Counted from the stretch's first letter, positions 1-9,070 are shown. The stretch is DNA of 61,989 nt from Lachnospiraceae bacterium (GCA_016287675.1 JAEFAR010000011.1:1-61989); one strand, 5' to 3'. The notes: a model not told the origin generated them from the letters alone. Made by a program: numbers and translations.

Positions 1-77
1 TCACAAAATTTTAAACCATGTCTTTTTGGGGACGGACTGCATTTTTCAAAGGACAACTTGCAAAGACGCCTTTGAAG

Positions 78-125
78 CAAAAAAACGGGGCCTACCCCCG
101 TTAGTTACACGGTTTTGCCCCGTTT
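78..125 (-). terminator. Rho-independent terminator of the SBP/kinase operon
   Basis: Arms AAACGGGGC (83-91) and GCCCCGTTT (117-125) pair. On the minus strand the stem is followed by a T tract (complement of the A run at 78-85). It lies directly after the kinase stop codon, so the operon probably ends here without a response regulator. Bases 1-77 show nothing I can name. Confidence 0.75.
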
Positions 126-131
126 GTATCA

Positions 132-1829
132 TTATAAATCTGTCCTGGAGTGCAGAACGGGAAGTGTAATACTGATCCTTGTTCCTCCCTGTTCAGGTCG
201 TTCCGCTCTCACTCCGTATTCTTTGCCGAAATAGATCCTGATTATGGTGTTCACGTTATTGAAGCCAAGATGTCCCCTTAATGCTTCGGGGTCATCGTTC
301 TCCAGGGCCTTGACGGTCTCGTCGTTGATCCCTCTCCCGTTATCGGTAATGCTGATCTTAAGTATTTCCCCTTCCTGGGCCGCATCGATCTCTATATGCC
401 CGTGTGACATGCCTTCAAAGCCGTGGATTATGGAGTTTTCCACCATGGGCTGAAGGATGAGCTTCGGAACAAAAAGCTGTTCAAGATCCGCCGGAACCTT
501 AATGTCAACATCAAAGGAGTCATCAAATCTGATCCGCTGGATGTCGCAGTAGTTTCTCACCGTCTCCAGTTCATCCTTTAATAATATGAACTGATCCGCC
601 GAGATCCCGGTCCTTAAAAGTCCCGCAAGGGACGAGGAAAGGGTCGCCACCTCCGGTACCTGATTTGCCTTTGCCACCCATTTTATGGTGTCCAGAGTAT
701 TGTACAGGAAATGGGGATTGAGCTGAGCCTGCATCATCTCGATCCTTGCGGTGTTCAGCCTCTTCTGTGCTTCAACTCTTTCATTTATGGTTGTCTTTAA
801 CTGGGATGTCATCTTGTTAAAGCCTGTTGCCAGCTGCCCGAACTCATCATCCCTGTTGATCTCGATCTTCGTATCAAAATCACCTTTTCTGAAATGACGC
901 ATTGCCGCAGACAGGGTGTTCAGAGGCTTTGCCACAAGTCCGCTCATGAAGGACGCTGCCACGAGGCACAGGATGATACTGAGTACAACCATTACCACCA
1001 TTATCTCATAGCCGGTCCTCACCGCGGAAGGTTCAAAAGCGGGAGGTGTGATGTAGATACACAGAAGCCCGTGTCCTGCTTCCGAGATATAGATGTTGTC
1101 TGTGGAATCCTCATTGTAGGCTTTTCCGCTGAAAAGGTTCCGCCTTATGAGTTCCAGATCCCGCCCGTCCGCTGCGGATCCCGTGGAACACACGGGTCGG
1201 AGTCTCCGGTTGGCAAAGATGAAGCCATCACGGGAGTTTATTGATCCCTTCAGGGCTTCCTCTATCCTGTCCCCGGGGATCCTGATGAGGGCATAGCCGG
1301 AAGTCGGAACATCAATGACTCTTACAGCAATGAGAAGCTCGGGACCGTAGGGTCCGTTCACTCCGGAGTTCACCGCATAGACAGGTTCTCCTTTTTTTGC
1401 AGTTGCTTCCCTTAAGATCGAATAGCCCTCGGAAAGATGTCCCGAAACACCGCTCTGCCCCGTACTGAAGAGGCAGTCACCTTCTGTATAAAGTTCAACG
1501 ATGGCAAAACTCCTGACATCCGACGACTCCTCGTAAAGTGCCGTATAGACCGTTTGAGGATTCAGCTCAAGCCCTGCCAGAGACATCATTATTGTATTGT
1601 TCTCGCTGATACTTCTCAGTGTCTTTTCGGAAAGCTCCATCATGTTAAGGACTTTGGAAGCTATGACCTTTTCCTGCTCTTCATCAGCCCTTTCATGATC
1701 GCTCTTTATGCGCATCTGGAAGCCCTGAATGGTAAGGAAACCTCCCATGACTACCAGAAACAATGTTACCGACAGAAAGATCCAGAAAAGCTCTCTTTTA
1801 AAAGAGTGTTTTGCAAGCTTTTTTATCAT
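132..1829 (-). CDS. YesM-type sensor histidine kinase
   Basis: Membrane sensor kinase of 565 aa. A first membrane helix (about residues 13-34) is followed by an extracellular domain of about 240 residues, a second helix (about 275-297) and a HAMP linker that anchors the cytoplasmic His_kinase and HATPase domains. Visible motifs are the phospho-acceptor region QLNPHFLYNTLDTIKW, the N-box LQPMVENSIIHG, the G1 box DNGRGI and a glycine-rich end (GHLGFNNVNTII). The ATG overlaps the stop of the upstream solute-binding protein by four bases (ATGA), so the two are translationally coupled. Kinases of this class normally pair with an AraC-type YesN regulator; none is adjacent and a terminator follows. 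I infer that it phosphorylates a regulator encoded elsewhere, with the coupled binding protein supplying the ligand signal. Confidence 0.93.
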   Translation of the reverse strand: MIKKLAKHSFKRELFWIFLSVTLFLVVMGGFLTIQGFQMRIKSDHERADEEQEKVIASKVLNMMELSEKTLRSISENNTIMMSLAGLELNPQTVYTALYEESSDVRSFAIVELYTEGDCLFSTGQSGVSGHLSEGYSILREATAKKGEPVYAVNSGVNGPYGPELLIAVRVIDVPTSGYALIRIPGDRIEEALKGSINSRDGFIFANRRLRPVCSTGSAADGRDLELIRRNLFSGKAYNEDSTDNIYISEAGHGLLCIYITPPAFEPSAVRTGYEIMVVMVVLSIILCLVAASFMSGLVAKPLNTLSAAMRHFRKGDFDTKIEINRDDEFGQLATGFNKMTSQLKTTINERVEAQKRLNTARIEMMQAQLNPHFLYNTLDTIKWVAKANQVPEVATLSSSLAGLLRTGISADQFILLKDELETVRNYCDIQRIRFDDSFDVDIKVPADLEQLFVPKLILQPMVENSIIHGFEGMSHGHIEIDAAQEGEILKISITDNGRGINDETVKALENDDPEALRGHLGFNNVNTIIRIYFGKEYGVRAERPEQGGTRISITLPVLHSRTDL

Positions 1830-2869
1830 CTGCCCGCCCCGGCGATGATCTCGTCCCAGAGTTCAAAAACTCTGCTTTCATTTTCTGCCGATTCCTCTAT
1901 GTCGAAGTCGATCCTTTTTATGGGCGCAAATTCTTCGGGAAGGTCCATGTCAGTCCTTACCGGCCTTCTTTTTATCTCCTCTGCCGCATATTGCTGGGTC
2001 GCTTTTGAAACAATGAAATCCATGAACCGTCCCGCATTGAAACTGTGAGGGGCGTTCTTCACCATTGCGCAGCCGTCGGGGACCGCACTTGTACCGTCGG
2101 AGGGGTAGATCATCCCGATGTCGCAGCCCTCCGCCATTTTCTTTATGGCACTTTCTTCCAGGGTGACTCCCACAAGGAAGGTTCCGTCGGAGATCTGAGG
2201 GATCACAAGCCCCGAAGAAGAAAGGACTTTTCCGTCCAAAAGATCGGAAAGCTCCCTTATGGCCTCCTCGGGAGTCAGATCTCTTAACTGCATGAAAGTT
2301 GAAATGATGGTGTAGCTGGTTCCGGATTTTCTCAGATCCGCAAAAGCCACTTTACCTTTCCACTTATCATCAAACAGTTCTTTCCAGCTTGAGGGCGCAT
2401 CCTCTTCCGAGATCAGCCTGCTGTTGTAAACAAAGACCAGAGGCAGCTCTGTAAAGGGAGTCCAGCGGTCGTCTTCCGAAAGGAATTCTTTATCAAGTAT
2501 GCCTTTCTCCGTGGTTGCGTAGGGCATGAAATAGTCCTTCGCGGCCTCAAAGCTCTCAATGCCGCCTCCGAACATCACATCGCATTTCCCTTCCGCAGAG
2601 GCATTCTTTAATTCCGCAAACATCTCCGTGGTGCCTCCCGCCTTTACGGTAACACAGATCCCGGTTACAGCCTCAAACTCCTGTATTATCGGAAGATACA
2701 CCTCCTCCTTGTGGGAAGTGTAAACGATCAGCTGGTTATCAGACGGAATGCTGTACTTTTCCGAAATATAAGAAACAGACGCTTTTCTCTCCTCATTCCC
2801 ACAGCCTGTGACAGTGAGGGCAAGGGCCGCCAGAATGCATATGCCTTTTTTAAATAATCCGGACTTCAA
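1826..2869 (-). CDS. Extracellular solute-binding lipoprotein (Fe3+/polyamine-type fold)
   Basis: Secreted ligand-binding protein of 347 aa. The N-terminus has a hydrophobic signal ending in the lipobox LTVTGC, so it should be lipid-anchored outside the membrane. The body (QLIVYTSHKEEVYLPIIQEF, then PDGCAMVKNAPHSFNAGRFM near the C-terminus) resembles the FutA/AfuA-like cluster of ABC binding proteins for ferric iron, phosphonate or similar small ligands. The start is TTG, chosen because AAAGGAG sits about seven bases upstream. No permease or ATPase gene is adjacent; the only partner is the overlapping sensor kinase. I therefore think it works as a sensory co-receptor rather than in transport. 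The ligand is unknown. Confidence 0.87.
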   Translation of the reverse strand: MKSGLFKKGICILAALALTVTGCGNEERKASVSYISEKYSIPSDNQLIVYTSHKEEVYLPIIQEFEAVTGICVTVKAGGTTEMFAELKNASAEGKCDVMFGGGIESFEAAKDYFMPYATTEKGILDKEFLSEDDRWTPFTELPLVFVYNSRLISEEDAPSSWKELFDDKWKGKVAFADLRKSGTSYTIISTFMQLRDLTPEEAIRELSDLLDGKVLSSSGLVIPQISDGTFLVGVTLEESAIKKMAEGCDIGMIYPSDGTSAVPDGCAMVKNAPHSFNAGRFMDFIVSKATQQYAAEEIKRRPVRTDMDLPEEFAPIKRIDFDIEESAENESRVFELWDEIIAGAGR

Positions 2870-3174
2870 TGGGATCTCCTTTGTAACATGCTGTAACTTA
2901 CATTAAGTTTAACATTTGCATGCAATATTTCAAGTTGTAAAAATTTGTCCTGCGCAAAAGTGTATATCCTCTCCCCTGACCCACCAGCTTTCCATGATAG
3001 TTGGTAAGTGCTGTGAAGCCTTTAACAAAGCTGTTCACAAAGGTTACCAACTTTTTCGATTATTAGTGGAAACGTTGACTGGAGCCAAGAAAAAAAGTAT
3101 ATATGAGTTGTCACTACCGATCCGGCAGGATTGCAAAGCGATCGTGCCGTTACCTTTAACAAGGAGGAGAAGAA
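2870..3174. other. Divergent intergenic region, 305 bp
   Basis: Separates the minus-strand binding-protein gene from the plus-strand nuclease gene. It contains the strong plus promoter listed separately and the RBS AAGGAGGAG at about 3161-3169. I see no convincing minus promoter, no RNA structure and no coding potential in the rest. Confidence 0.5.
3075..3103 (+). promoter_or_regulatory. Sigma-A promoter of the secreted nuclease gene
   Basis: TTGACT (3075-3080), a 17-base spacer and TATATA (3098-3103), pointing to the gene at 3175. The predicted leader is about 65 nt. Confidence 0.75.
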
Positions 3175-4527
3175 ATGTATTGTGGAAAAACAAGAAAGAT
3201 CGTTGCTGCGGTTTTGGGAGCCGCACTTCTGATCGCTGGTCTGACTGTGCCCAAGGCGCAGACGGCAAAGGCAGGACAGAGAAGCACTTTCAGTGTACTG
3301 TCCATTAACGTTGCGGGACTTCCCGCACTGCTTTCCAGCTCGAATCCGAGCGTTTACACAAAGCAGATGAGTGAAAAGCTCAACAACTATGACATTGTTA
3401 ACACTCAGGAGGATTTTGCCTATCATAACGATCTGGTTTCAAAGCTGACACTTCCTTACCAAACAAGTTTCAGCGGAAACGTACCCTTTGGCGATGGTAT
3501 GGATACATTCTCACGTTTCCCCATTTATGAGGATGTGAGGGTTAAGTGGAATGATGCCCACGGATTCATTACCGACGGTGCAGACGAGATGACCCCCAAG
3601 GGGATTCTTTTCACCGCCATCGAGATCGAGCCCGGCTACATCATAGACGTTTACAACATCCACACCGATGCCGACTGTGATGATGCTTCACTTGCCGCAA
3701 GACGTTCCAACATGAACCAGCTGGCGGCAATGATACAGGCACGATCCGCAGGTCATGCGGTCATAGTGGCAGGTGACACAAACTCCCGCTACACAAGAGA
3801 AGGCGATAACTTCGAAACAGCGGTTCTTGAAAGTTGCGGTCTCACGGACGCATGGATCGAGCTCGTAAGAAACGGAAACGTCCCTCAGGACGGCGATGCT
3901 CTGATGGATCACGACAACCCGAATTCCGCTTCAAATGAAGTTGTTGACAAGATCTGGTACAGGAGCGGAAAAAACGTTGATCTTCAGGCAATCGAATACA
4001 ACCTTCTGGTTACTGAATTCACCGATGCAAACGGAGATCTTCTTTCCGATCATTATCCCATTACAGCAACTTTTGCCTATGAGATCAATCCTACCGTTAA
4101 GACAAGCGACACCTTCGGCGGAGGCGGCGGAAACTACTTTACTTTCCTTGAAGAAATGAACGGAACACTTCCCGTCAGTCTCACCATCCGCACGGGAAGC
4201 CGTGTGGACGGTATCACATTCAATTACAGGAACAGCTCCGCTACAGTCGGTGGAAACGGCGGATCCGCAAAGACTCTCGTCTTTAATCCCGGGGAGTACA
4301 TTACAAGCGTCACCTTGTGCAAAGCAAAGAAATCCCTATTCGGAACCTACAGGATCTCCTACGTCTCCTTCACCACCAATTACGGAAGGACGATCTCCGG
4401 AGGTACATGGTCGGGAAACAACAGCTGCACCTACACTGCTCCCGAGGGCTACGCCATTGCGGGTCTTCAGGGCTTTGCAGCAAATGAGATCGACCGCCTC
4501 GGATGCATATATCTTCTTATCGAATGA
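3175..4527 (+). CDS. Secreted endonuclease/exonuclease/phosphatase-fold enzyme with jacalin-like C-terminal domain
   Basis: 450 aa. A signal peptide (about residues 1-33, AQTAKA before cleavage) is followed by an EEP-fold domain (about 38-305) and a C-terminal domain (about 315-450) with the Gly-rich, Trp-containing pattern of jacalin-like lectins (GGGGGNYF, ISGGTWSGNN). Catalytic EEP motifs are all present: NTQED, NIHTDAD, GDTNSR, DKIWYR and SDHYP. The fold covers DNases, sphingomyelinases and inositol phosphatases. The short NVAGLP start and NTQED resemble sphingomyelinase C or cytolethal-toxin-like members, but substrate cannot be fixed from sequence. The lectin-like tail suggests targeting to a glycan surface. 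It is monocistronic, with a good promoter and terminator. Activity as a phosphodiesterase is inferred from conserved residues. Confidence 0.87.
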   Translation: MYCGKTRKIVAAVLGAALLIAGLTVPKAQTAKAGQRSTFSVLSINVAGLPALLSSSNPSVYTKQMSEKLNNYDIVNTQEDFAYHNDLVSKLTLPYQTSFSGNVPFGDGMDTFSRFPIYEDVRVKWNDAHGFITDGADEMTPKGILFTAIEIEPGYIIDVYNIHTDADCDDASLAARRSNMNQLAAMIQARSAGHAVIVAGDTNSRYTREGDNFETAVLESCGLTDAWIELVRNGNVPQDGDALMDHDNPNSASNEVVDKIWYRSGKNVDLQAIEYNLLVTEFTDANGDLLSDHYPITATFAYEINPTVKTSDTFGGGGGNYFTFLEEMNGTLPVSLTIRTGSRVDGITFNYRNSSATVGGNGGSAKTLVFNPGEYITSVTLCKAKKSLFGTYRISYVSFTTNYGRTISGGTWSGNNSCTYTAPEGYAIAGLQGFAANEIDRLGCIYLLIE

Positions 4528-4540
4528 ACTAAAAAATTTA

Positions 4541-4571
4541 ACCCTCGTCAGTCAATGACGAGGGTGTTTTT
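4541..4571. terminator. Bidirectional terminator
   Basis: ACCCTCGTCA (4541-4550) and TGACGAGGGT (4556-4565) form a 10-bp perfect stem. A T run follows on the plus strand, and an A run at 4531-4536 serves the converging malic enzyme gene. Confidence 0.88.
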
Positions 4572-4572
4572 C

Positions 4573-5751
4573 TTATTTATACAATTTTGATACCCCGGTT
4601 CTTACCGCAGCCTCGGCAACAGCCTTTGCTACAGCTTCATGGGCTCCCTTGTCGTAAGCGAAGGGGAGGATGTGTTCTGTGGAAAGTTCATCTCCCACAT
4701 GTGCCGCTATGCCTTCCGCAGCAGCCATCATCATTTCAAAGTTTACTGTGTTTGCACGGACATCCAGAGCACCGCGGAAAAGTCCCGGGAAAACAAGAAC
4801 ATTGTTGATCTGATTGGGCTTTGTGGATGAGCCTGTTCCCACAATAAAAGCTCCTGCCTCAAGGGCATCCTCTCTCTCGATCTCGGGAACGGGATTTGCA
4901 CATGTGAAAACGATAGCCTTGTCATTCATGGAAGCCACCATCTCCTTTGTGACCACGTGAGGGGCGGAAACTCCGATGAACACGTCAGCACCCTTCATGG
5001 CATCTGCCAGAGTGCCTTTCAGCATTTCCCTGTTTGTTACTTTTGCAAGCTCCGCCTGAACGGGATTCATTTCCGGATTTCCTTCATAGATCGTTCCGTA
5101 CTTATCGCAGGAAATGATGTTCCTAATGCCGCATACATTTAATAGGAAACGTGCAATTGCGATCCCTGCGGCTCCTGCCCCGTTGATTACCACCTTCACA
5201 TCTTCCTTTTTCTTTCCCGCAAGCTTTAAAGCATTGATCAGGGCAGCAGTCATTACAATGGCTGTTCCGTGCTGGTCATCGTGAAAAACGGGGATGTCCA
5301 GATCCTGCTTTAATCTTGTCTCTATCTCAAAGCATCTGGGTCCGGAGATATCCTCGAGATTGATCCCGCCCCAGGAACCCGCCATGAGCTCGATAGTCTT
5401 TATGATCTCTTCCGTATCTTTGGAACGGATGCAAAGAGGATAGGCGTCTACGTCACCATATGCCTTAAAGAGGGCAGCTTTTCCCTCCATTACGGGCATA
5501 CCGGCTTCGGGTCCGATGTCTCCCAGTCCCAGGATGGCCGTTCCGTCTGTTATAACAGGCACAGTGTTCCATCTTCTTGTGAGCTCGAAGCTCTTTTCTA
5601 TATCGTCGCGGATGGCAAGACAGGGTTCCGCAACACCCGGGGTGTAGGCCAGTGAAAGCTCTTCCCTTGAACCCACAGGTACACGGCAGGAGATCTCGAT
5701 CTTGCCCTTCCATTCACCGTGCTTTTTTAAAGATTCTTTTCTGTAATCCAT
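4573..5751 (-). CDS. NAD(P)-dependent malic enzyme
   Basis: Oxidative decarboxylation of malate to pyruvate, in the cytosol. 392 aa, the usual length of the short bacterial malic enzymes that lack the phosphotransacetylase tail. Motifs are SLAYTPGVAEPC near the N-terminus, HDDQHGTAIV (metal and substrate region), the nucleotide-binding NGAGAAGIAIARFL and FTCANPVPEI. I chose the ATG at 5751 (MDYRKES) over an in-frame upstream TTG at 5778, because the TTG lacks a Shine-Dalgarno sequence. It is monocistronic and faces the divergent WYL regulator, which may or may not control it. Confidence 0.95.
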   Translation of the reverse strand: MDYRKESLKKHGEWKGKIEISCRVPVGSREELSLAYTPGVAEPCLAIRDDIEKSFELTRRWNTVPVITDGTAILGLGDIGPEAGMPVMEGKAALFKAYGDVDAYPLCIRSKDTEEIIKTIELMAGSWGGINLEDISGPRCFEIETRLKQDLDIPVFHDDQHGTAIVMTAALINALKLAGKKKEDVKVVINGAGAAGIAIARFLLNVCGIRNIISCDKYGTIYEGNPEMNPVQAELAKVTNREMLKGTLADAMKGADVFIGVSAPHVVTKEMVASMNDKAIVFTCANPVPEIEREDALEAGAFIVGTGSSTKPNQINNVLVFPGLFRGALDVRANTVNFEMMMAAAEGIAAHVGDELSTEHILPFAYDKGAHEAVAKAVAEAAVRTGVSKLYK

Positions 5752-5811
5752 CTTTTCTCTCTTTTCTGTGTTGATCAAAACACGAGTAACATGCCGATAA
5801 TTTTATATGGA

Positions 5812-5845
5812 TTGTAGCACAGCCTGCCTTTTTGTGCTATTCTTT
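5812..5845 (+). promoter_or_regulatory. Putative promoter and inverted repeat upstream of the WYL gene
   Basis: TTGTAG (5812-5817) is followed after about 17 bases by a TGCTAT/TATTCT region. Inside lies an inverted repeat TAGCACA (5815-5821) and TGTGCTA (5833-5839), 11 bases apart. It could be an operator for the adjacent regulator. Support is only positional. Confidence 0.35.
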
Positions 5846-5881
5846 TTACTAATGGAATATATAATCCACGGGAGGAAGACC

Positions 5882-6925
5882 ATGGCAGACGTTCAAAAGA
5901 AAATGGTGATTCTTTACGTTCTTGAGATCCTTAAAAGGTACACGGACGAGAACCACACCCTGACCCAAAAAGACATACTTGACCTTTTAAAATCCAACTA
6001 TGGCATATCCGCAGACAGGAAATCGTTAAAAAAGTACCTGGACGGGCTCATCGATTCGGATTTTGAGATTTCCTACCGTGAGATACCGAGAGCAGGTGCG
6101 GATGATGACGAAGAAAACATCCAGCTCACCGACTTCAGTCTGATCCATGATTTTACGGATGCGGAGCTTAAGCTATTGATAGACGGTATCCTTTTTTCCA
6201 GGAACATTCCCGTTAGTCAGCGCAAAGAACTCATCGAAAAACTGGAAGGTCTCTCCAGCATATATTTTAAAACCGGTGCCAAAAACATCCTCACTGTGAA
6301 AAGCGAAGAAAGCGCGGGTAAAGAACTGTTCTATAATATAGAGATCATTGATGAAGCTATTTCCCAAAACAAACGTATCGATTTCAATTACCTTGAATAC
6401 CACACGGACAAAAAGCTCCACAAGCGTATCACAAGGAACAACAAGATCCGCCGCTTCACCGTGAGTCCCTATCGTATCGCTGCCACCAACAACCGATACT
6501 ACGTTATCTGTAACAATGACTGGTTTGGCAAAGGCCTTTCCCACTTCAGGATCGACAGGATCACCAACATAAAGATCGTGGACGAACCCAGAGTTCCGGA
6601 AAATGAGATCGAAGGCTACGATCACGGCTTCTCACTTGCAAAACATATGTCCGAGCACGTTTTCATGTTTTCGGACAAGGCGGAACGTGTGAAGTTCAGA
6701 ATGAAGAAAACACTTCTCTCAGAACTTTTCGACTGGTTCGAGCCGGACATGACTTTTACGGACGAAACAGAAGACGAAGTCACCGTATCCTTACTTTCCA
6801 GCCTTCAGGCCATGCGACTTTGGGCCACTCAGTTTGCAAGAGAAGTCACCATCCTTTCTCCGACAGATCTCGTGGATCAGATAAGGCAGGATCTGAAAGA
6901 AGCCTATGAAAAGTATCAAATTTAA
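5882..6925 (+). CDS. WYL-domain transcriptional regulator
   Basis: 347 aa. An N-terminal winged-helix region (about residues 1-75, KMVILYVLEILKRYTDENH and DRKSLKKYLDGLI) is followed by a WYL domain (about 130-240: IDFNYLEYHTDKK, VSPYRIAATNNRYYVI, RIDRI) and a WCX-like C-terminal extension. WYL proteins sense small ligands or nucleic acids and repress or activate nearby genes. ATG 5882 is preceded by GGGAGGAAG, so I rejected an upstream ATG at 5807 that would add a hydrophobic leader inside the promoter. The target is unknown; the divergent malic enzyme and its own promoter are the obvious candidates. Confidence 0.92.
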   Translation: MADVQKKMVILYVLEILKRYTDENHTLTQKDILDLLKSNYGISADRKSLKKYLDGLIDSDFEISYREIPRAGADDDEENIQLTDFSLIHDFTDAELKLLIDGILFSRNIPVSQRKELIEKLEGLSSIYFKTGAKNILTVKSEESAGKELFYNIEIIDEAISQNKRIDFNYLEYHTDKKLHKRITRNNKIRRFTVSPYRIAATNNRYYVICNNDWFGKGLSHFRIDRITNIKIVDEPRVPENEIEGYDHGFSLAKHMSEHVFMFSDKAERVKFRMKKTLLSELFDWFEPDMTFTDETEDEVTVSLLSSLQAMRLWATQFAREVTILSPTDLVDQIRQDLKEAYEKYQI

Positions 6926-6926
6926 A

Positions 6927-6964
6927 ATTAGCAGATGTCAAATCAAGATTTGACATCTGCTAAT
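6927..6964. terminator. Perfect 18-bp palindrome between convergent genes
   Basis: ATTAGCAGATGTCAAATC and its exact complement are separated by two bases, between the stop codons of the WYL and GH88 genes. It is likely a bidirectional terminator, although the flanking T tracts are short. Confidence 0.75.
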
Positions 6965-6971
6965 TCTTCAT

Positions 6972-8105
6972 TTACCAATAGAAACTTCCGATATCTGCAA
7001 GCTTTTGCAAGCCTTCGATAAAGAAATAGTCCGCATAATTCATCGTCATGTTATGATCTTTGGAATGGTAGGATGCGGAACAGTTCTGAACAAAAGCATC
7101 ACAGTCAAGAGAGTAATCGCATCTCTCTTCTGCTATGGCTTTAAGGATCTTCTTACCTGTTTCCAGATAGTCTTTTCCCTTTTCCTCTCCCAGTTGCTTT
7201 GCCAGTTCGATGAATCCGCAGGCCATGATGCAGGCTCCGCAGCAATCCTCCAGGGCAGGCTCTTTGGGCTGGCAGAAATCAATGGGAATGATCCCGTTAT
7301 CGGGAACATTCTTTTTGCAATAGTCAGCTATCTTCACAGCCGTTTCAAGATACTTTTTATCCCCTGTATGGATAAAACTGATAACGAAACCATAGAGTCC
7401 CCAGGCCTGACCTCTGGTCCAGGAAGAACCTTCTCCGTAGCCCTGACCACCCATGGATCTCATTCTCTCTCCCGTCTCGGGATCAAATTCCACGATGTGA
7501 CAGCAGGAGCCGTCTTCTCTTATAAAAGCTTTGATCACCGTATCCGCATGGCGTTTTGCAACATTGGCGAACCTTGGATCTTTTGTGAGTTCAGAAGCGG
7601 TGTACAGCAGGGAAAGATTCATCATGCAGTCGATTATGGCCCAGCCCACATTATCTCCCCAAACATCATTCCAAGCACGAATGTATCCCACGGGATTGAA
7701 TCGTCCCGCAAGGAGATTTGCCGCATGGAGAAGTGTTCTCAGGGAATCCTTGTTTCCCGTAAGCCTGTAATCCGCACCTGCAGTGAGCATATACATGAAC
7801 CCCACGTCGTGATTCAGACCGGTAAAAGTCTCAAAGCATTTCTCCAATTTCTTTTCCGAGATACGGGCTATCTCTGCATAACTCTCATCCCCGGTGTCCT
7901 CATACATTTTCCAGAGAGTGCCTCCCCAGAAACCGTTGGTCCACCAGTCAAGCCCGCTTCCATCTCCTCTCGCTTCGGAGTTATCGTCGTAATTTCCGTC
8001 AGCATCGGTCCTGTAAGGGATCCTGTCCCTGTTTTTTTCCGCAGTGGCCTTTATCTTCTTCCTGACTTTTTCAAGTGCTTCGCTTACCCATTTTTCAGTT
8101 GCCAT
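6972..8105 (-). CDS. GH88 unsaturated glucuronyl hydrolase
   Basis: Cytosolic enzyme of 377 aa that by family removes the 4,5-unsaturated uronic acid left on oligosaccharides by polysaccharide lyases (from glycosaminoglycans, xanthan, gellan or similar). The (alpha/alpha)6-barrel shows the two expected aspartates in LNHDVGFMY (about residue 100) and IIDCMMNLSLLY (about 160). Other family landmarks are WWTNGFWGGTLWKMYEDTGD and RGQAWGLYGF. There is no signal peptide, so substrates must be imported first. No lyase or dedicated transporter is adjacent. Start ATG 8105 has GGAG about ten bases upstream. Confidence 0.92.
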   Translation of the reverse strand: MATEKWVSEALEKVRKKIKATAEKNRDRIPYRTDADGNYDDNSEARGDGSGLDWWTNGFWGGTLWKMYEDTGDESYAEIARISEKKLEKCFETFTGLNHDVGFMYMLTAGADYRLTGNKDSLRTLLHAANLLAGRFNPVGYIRAWNDVWGDNVGWAIIDCMMNLSLLYTASELTKDPRFANVAKRHADTVIKAFIREDGSCCHIVEFDPETGERMRSMGGQGYGEGSSWTRGQAWGLYGFVISFIHTGDKKYLETAVKIADYCKKNVPDNGIIPIDFCQPKEPALEDCCGACIMACGFIELAKQLGEEKGKDYLETGKKILKAIAEERCDYSLDCDAFVQNCSASYHSKDHNMTMNYADYFFIEGLQKLADIGSFYW

Positions 8106-8194
8106 GGTATTATCTCCGTTTTATCGTTTTTCTGTATTCTAACATATCTACCCGTGAGAAACCATAGACGTATCTTCTTTATGATATACTTTTC

Positions 8195-9070
8195 TTATTT
8201 TTCGTTTTCTATAAAACTGAAGGTGATGATACCCTGACCCGTATGGCTTCCCAGGGTAGGGCAAAGAAAATTGTAATAAACGGTTTCTATACCGTATCTT
8301 TCCTTAGCCATGGCGCCGAGAGCCTCTGCCTCTTCAAGACAATTACCGTGCTCTATGGCGATCTCCTTAGGTAAGGTTCCTTTCTCCCGCAGCGGCTTCA
8401 AAGTCTCGCAAAGAAAGTCCAGAGCCGCTTTTCTTCCACGGACTTTGTTTAAAACCGTAAGACATCCCTTTTCATCAATGTAGAGAGTAGGCTGGATCTT
8501 AAGTATGGTACCCAGGATGGCTGCTGACTTTTTAAGTCTTCCGCCTCTGTAAAGGCTCATGAGACTGGGAACGGAGAAAAACACCGATGTTCTTTTTACC
8601 GCTTCTTCCGTCCATGCGGCTGTCTCCTCCAGTGATCTTCCGTCTTCTTTCATCTCAACGGCTTTTCTCACTAGAAGATTGGTCCCTCCTGAGCCCTTTG
8701 TGGAATCGATGACAATGATCCTGCAGCCGGGATTTTCTTCCATGACCTGTTCCGCAGCTACTTTAGCATTGTTGTAGCTTCCGCTCATATATGAAGCAAA
8801 AGCTATATGAAGAACATCAAAGCCTTCTTTTGCAGCTTTTTCAAACAATTCTATATCATACCCCACATTGGTGGCATTGGTGGTGGCGATTGTTCCGGCC
8901 TCGATCATCTCGTAAAACTTCCCGATGGGTATCTCTCCCTGCTCCAGTTCAGCACCGTATTCTACGCCATCTACGATATAATGAAGAGGATGAAGCTGAA
9001 TGGAATGCTGCTTTAAATAATCCTCCGGAATGTCGGCAGTGGAATCTGTGGATACTATAAATGGTCTCAT
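8195..9070 (-). CDS. DegV family fatty-acid-binding protein
   Basis: 291 aa, full length. DegV/FakB proteins bind a fatty acid and present it to the kinase FakA, feeding exogenous fatty acids into phospholipid synthesis. The N-terminus VSTDSTADIPEDYL, the TTNATNVG segment and the C-terminal HTGQGIITFSFI are characteristic. It has its own promoter and a good AGGAGG. A fakA partner is not in the window. The fatty-acid role is family knowledge. Confidence 0.93.
   Translation of the reverse strand: MRPFIVSTDSTADIPEDYLKQHSIQLHPLHYIVDGVEYGAELEQGEIPIGKFYEMIEAGTIATTNATNVGYDIELFEKAAKEGFDVLHIAFASYMSGSYNNAKVAAEQVMEENPGCRIIVIDSTKGSGGTNLLVRKAVEMKEDGRSLEETAAWTEEAVKRTSVFFSVPSLMSLYRGGRLKKSAAILGTILKIQPTLYIDEKGCLTVLNKVRGRKAALDFLCETLKPLREKGTLPKEIAIEHGNCLEEAEALGAMAKERYGIETVYYNFLCPTLGSHTGQGIITFSFIENEK

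Noticed and set aside
5807-5881. N-terminal extension of the WYL regulator
   Set aside because: It overlaps the promoter region, whereas ATG 5882 has a good RBS.
7005-8237. 410-aa reading frame antisense to the GH88 gene
   Set aside because: It is a shadow of a gene with complete family motifs; no RBS and no recognisable domain.
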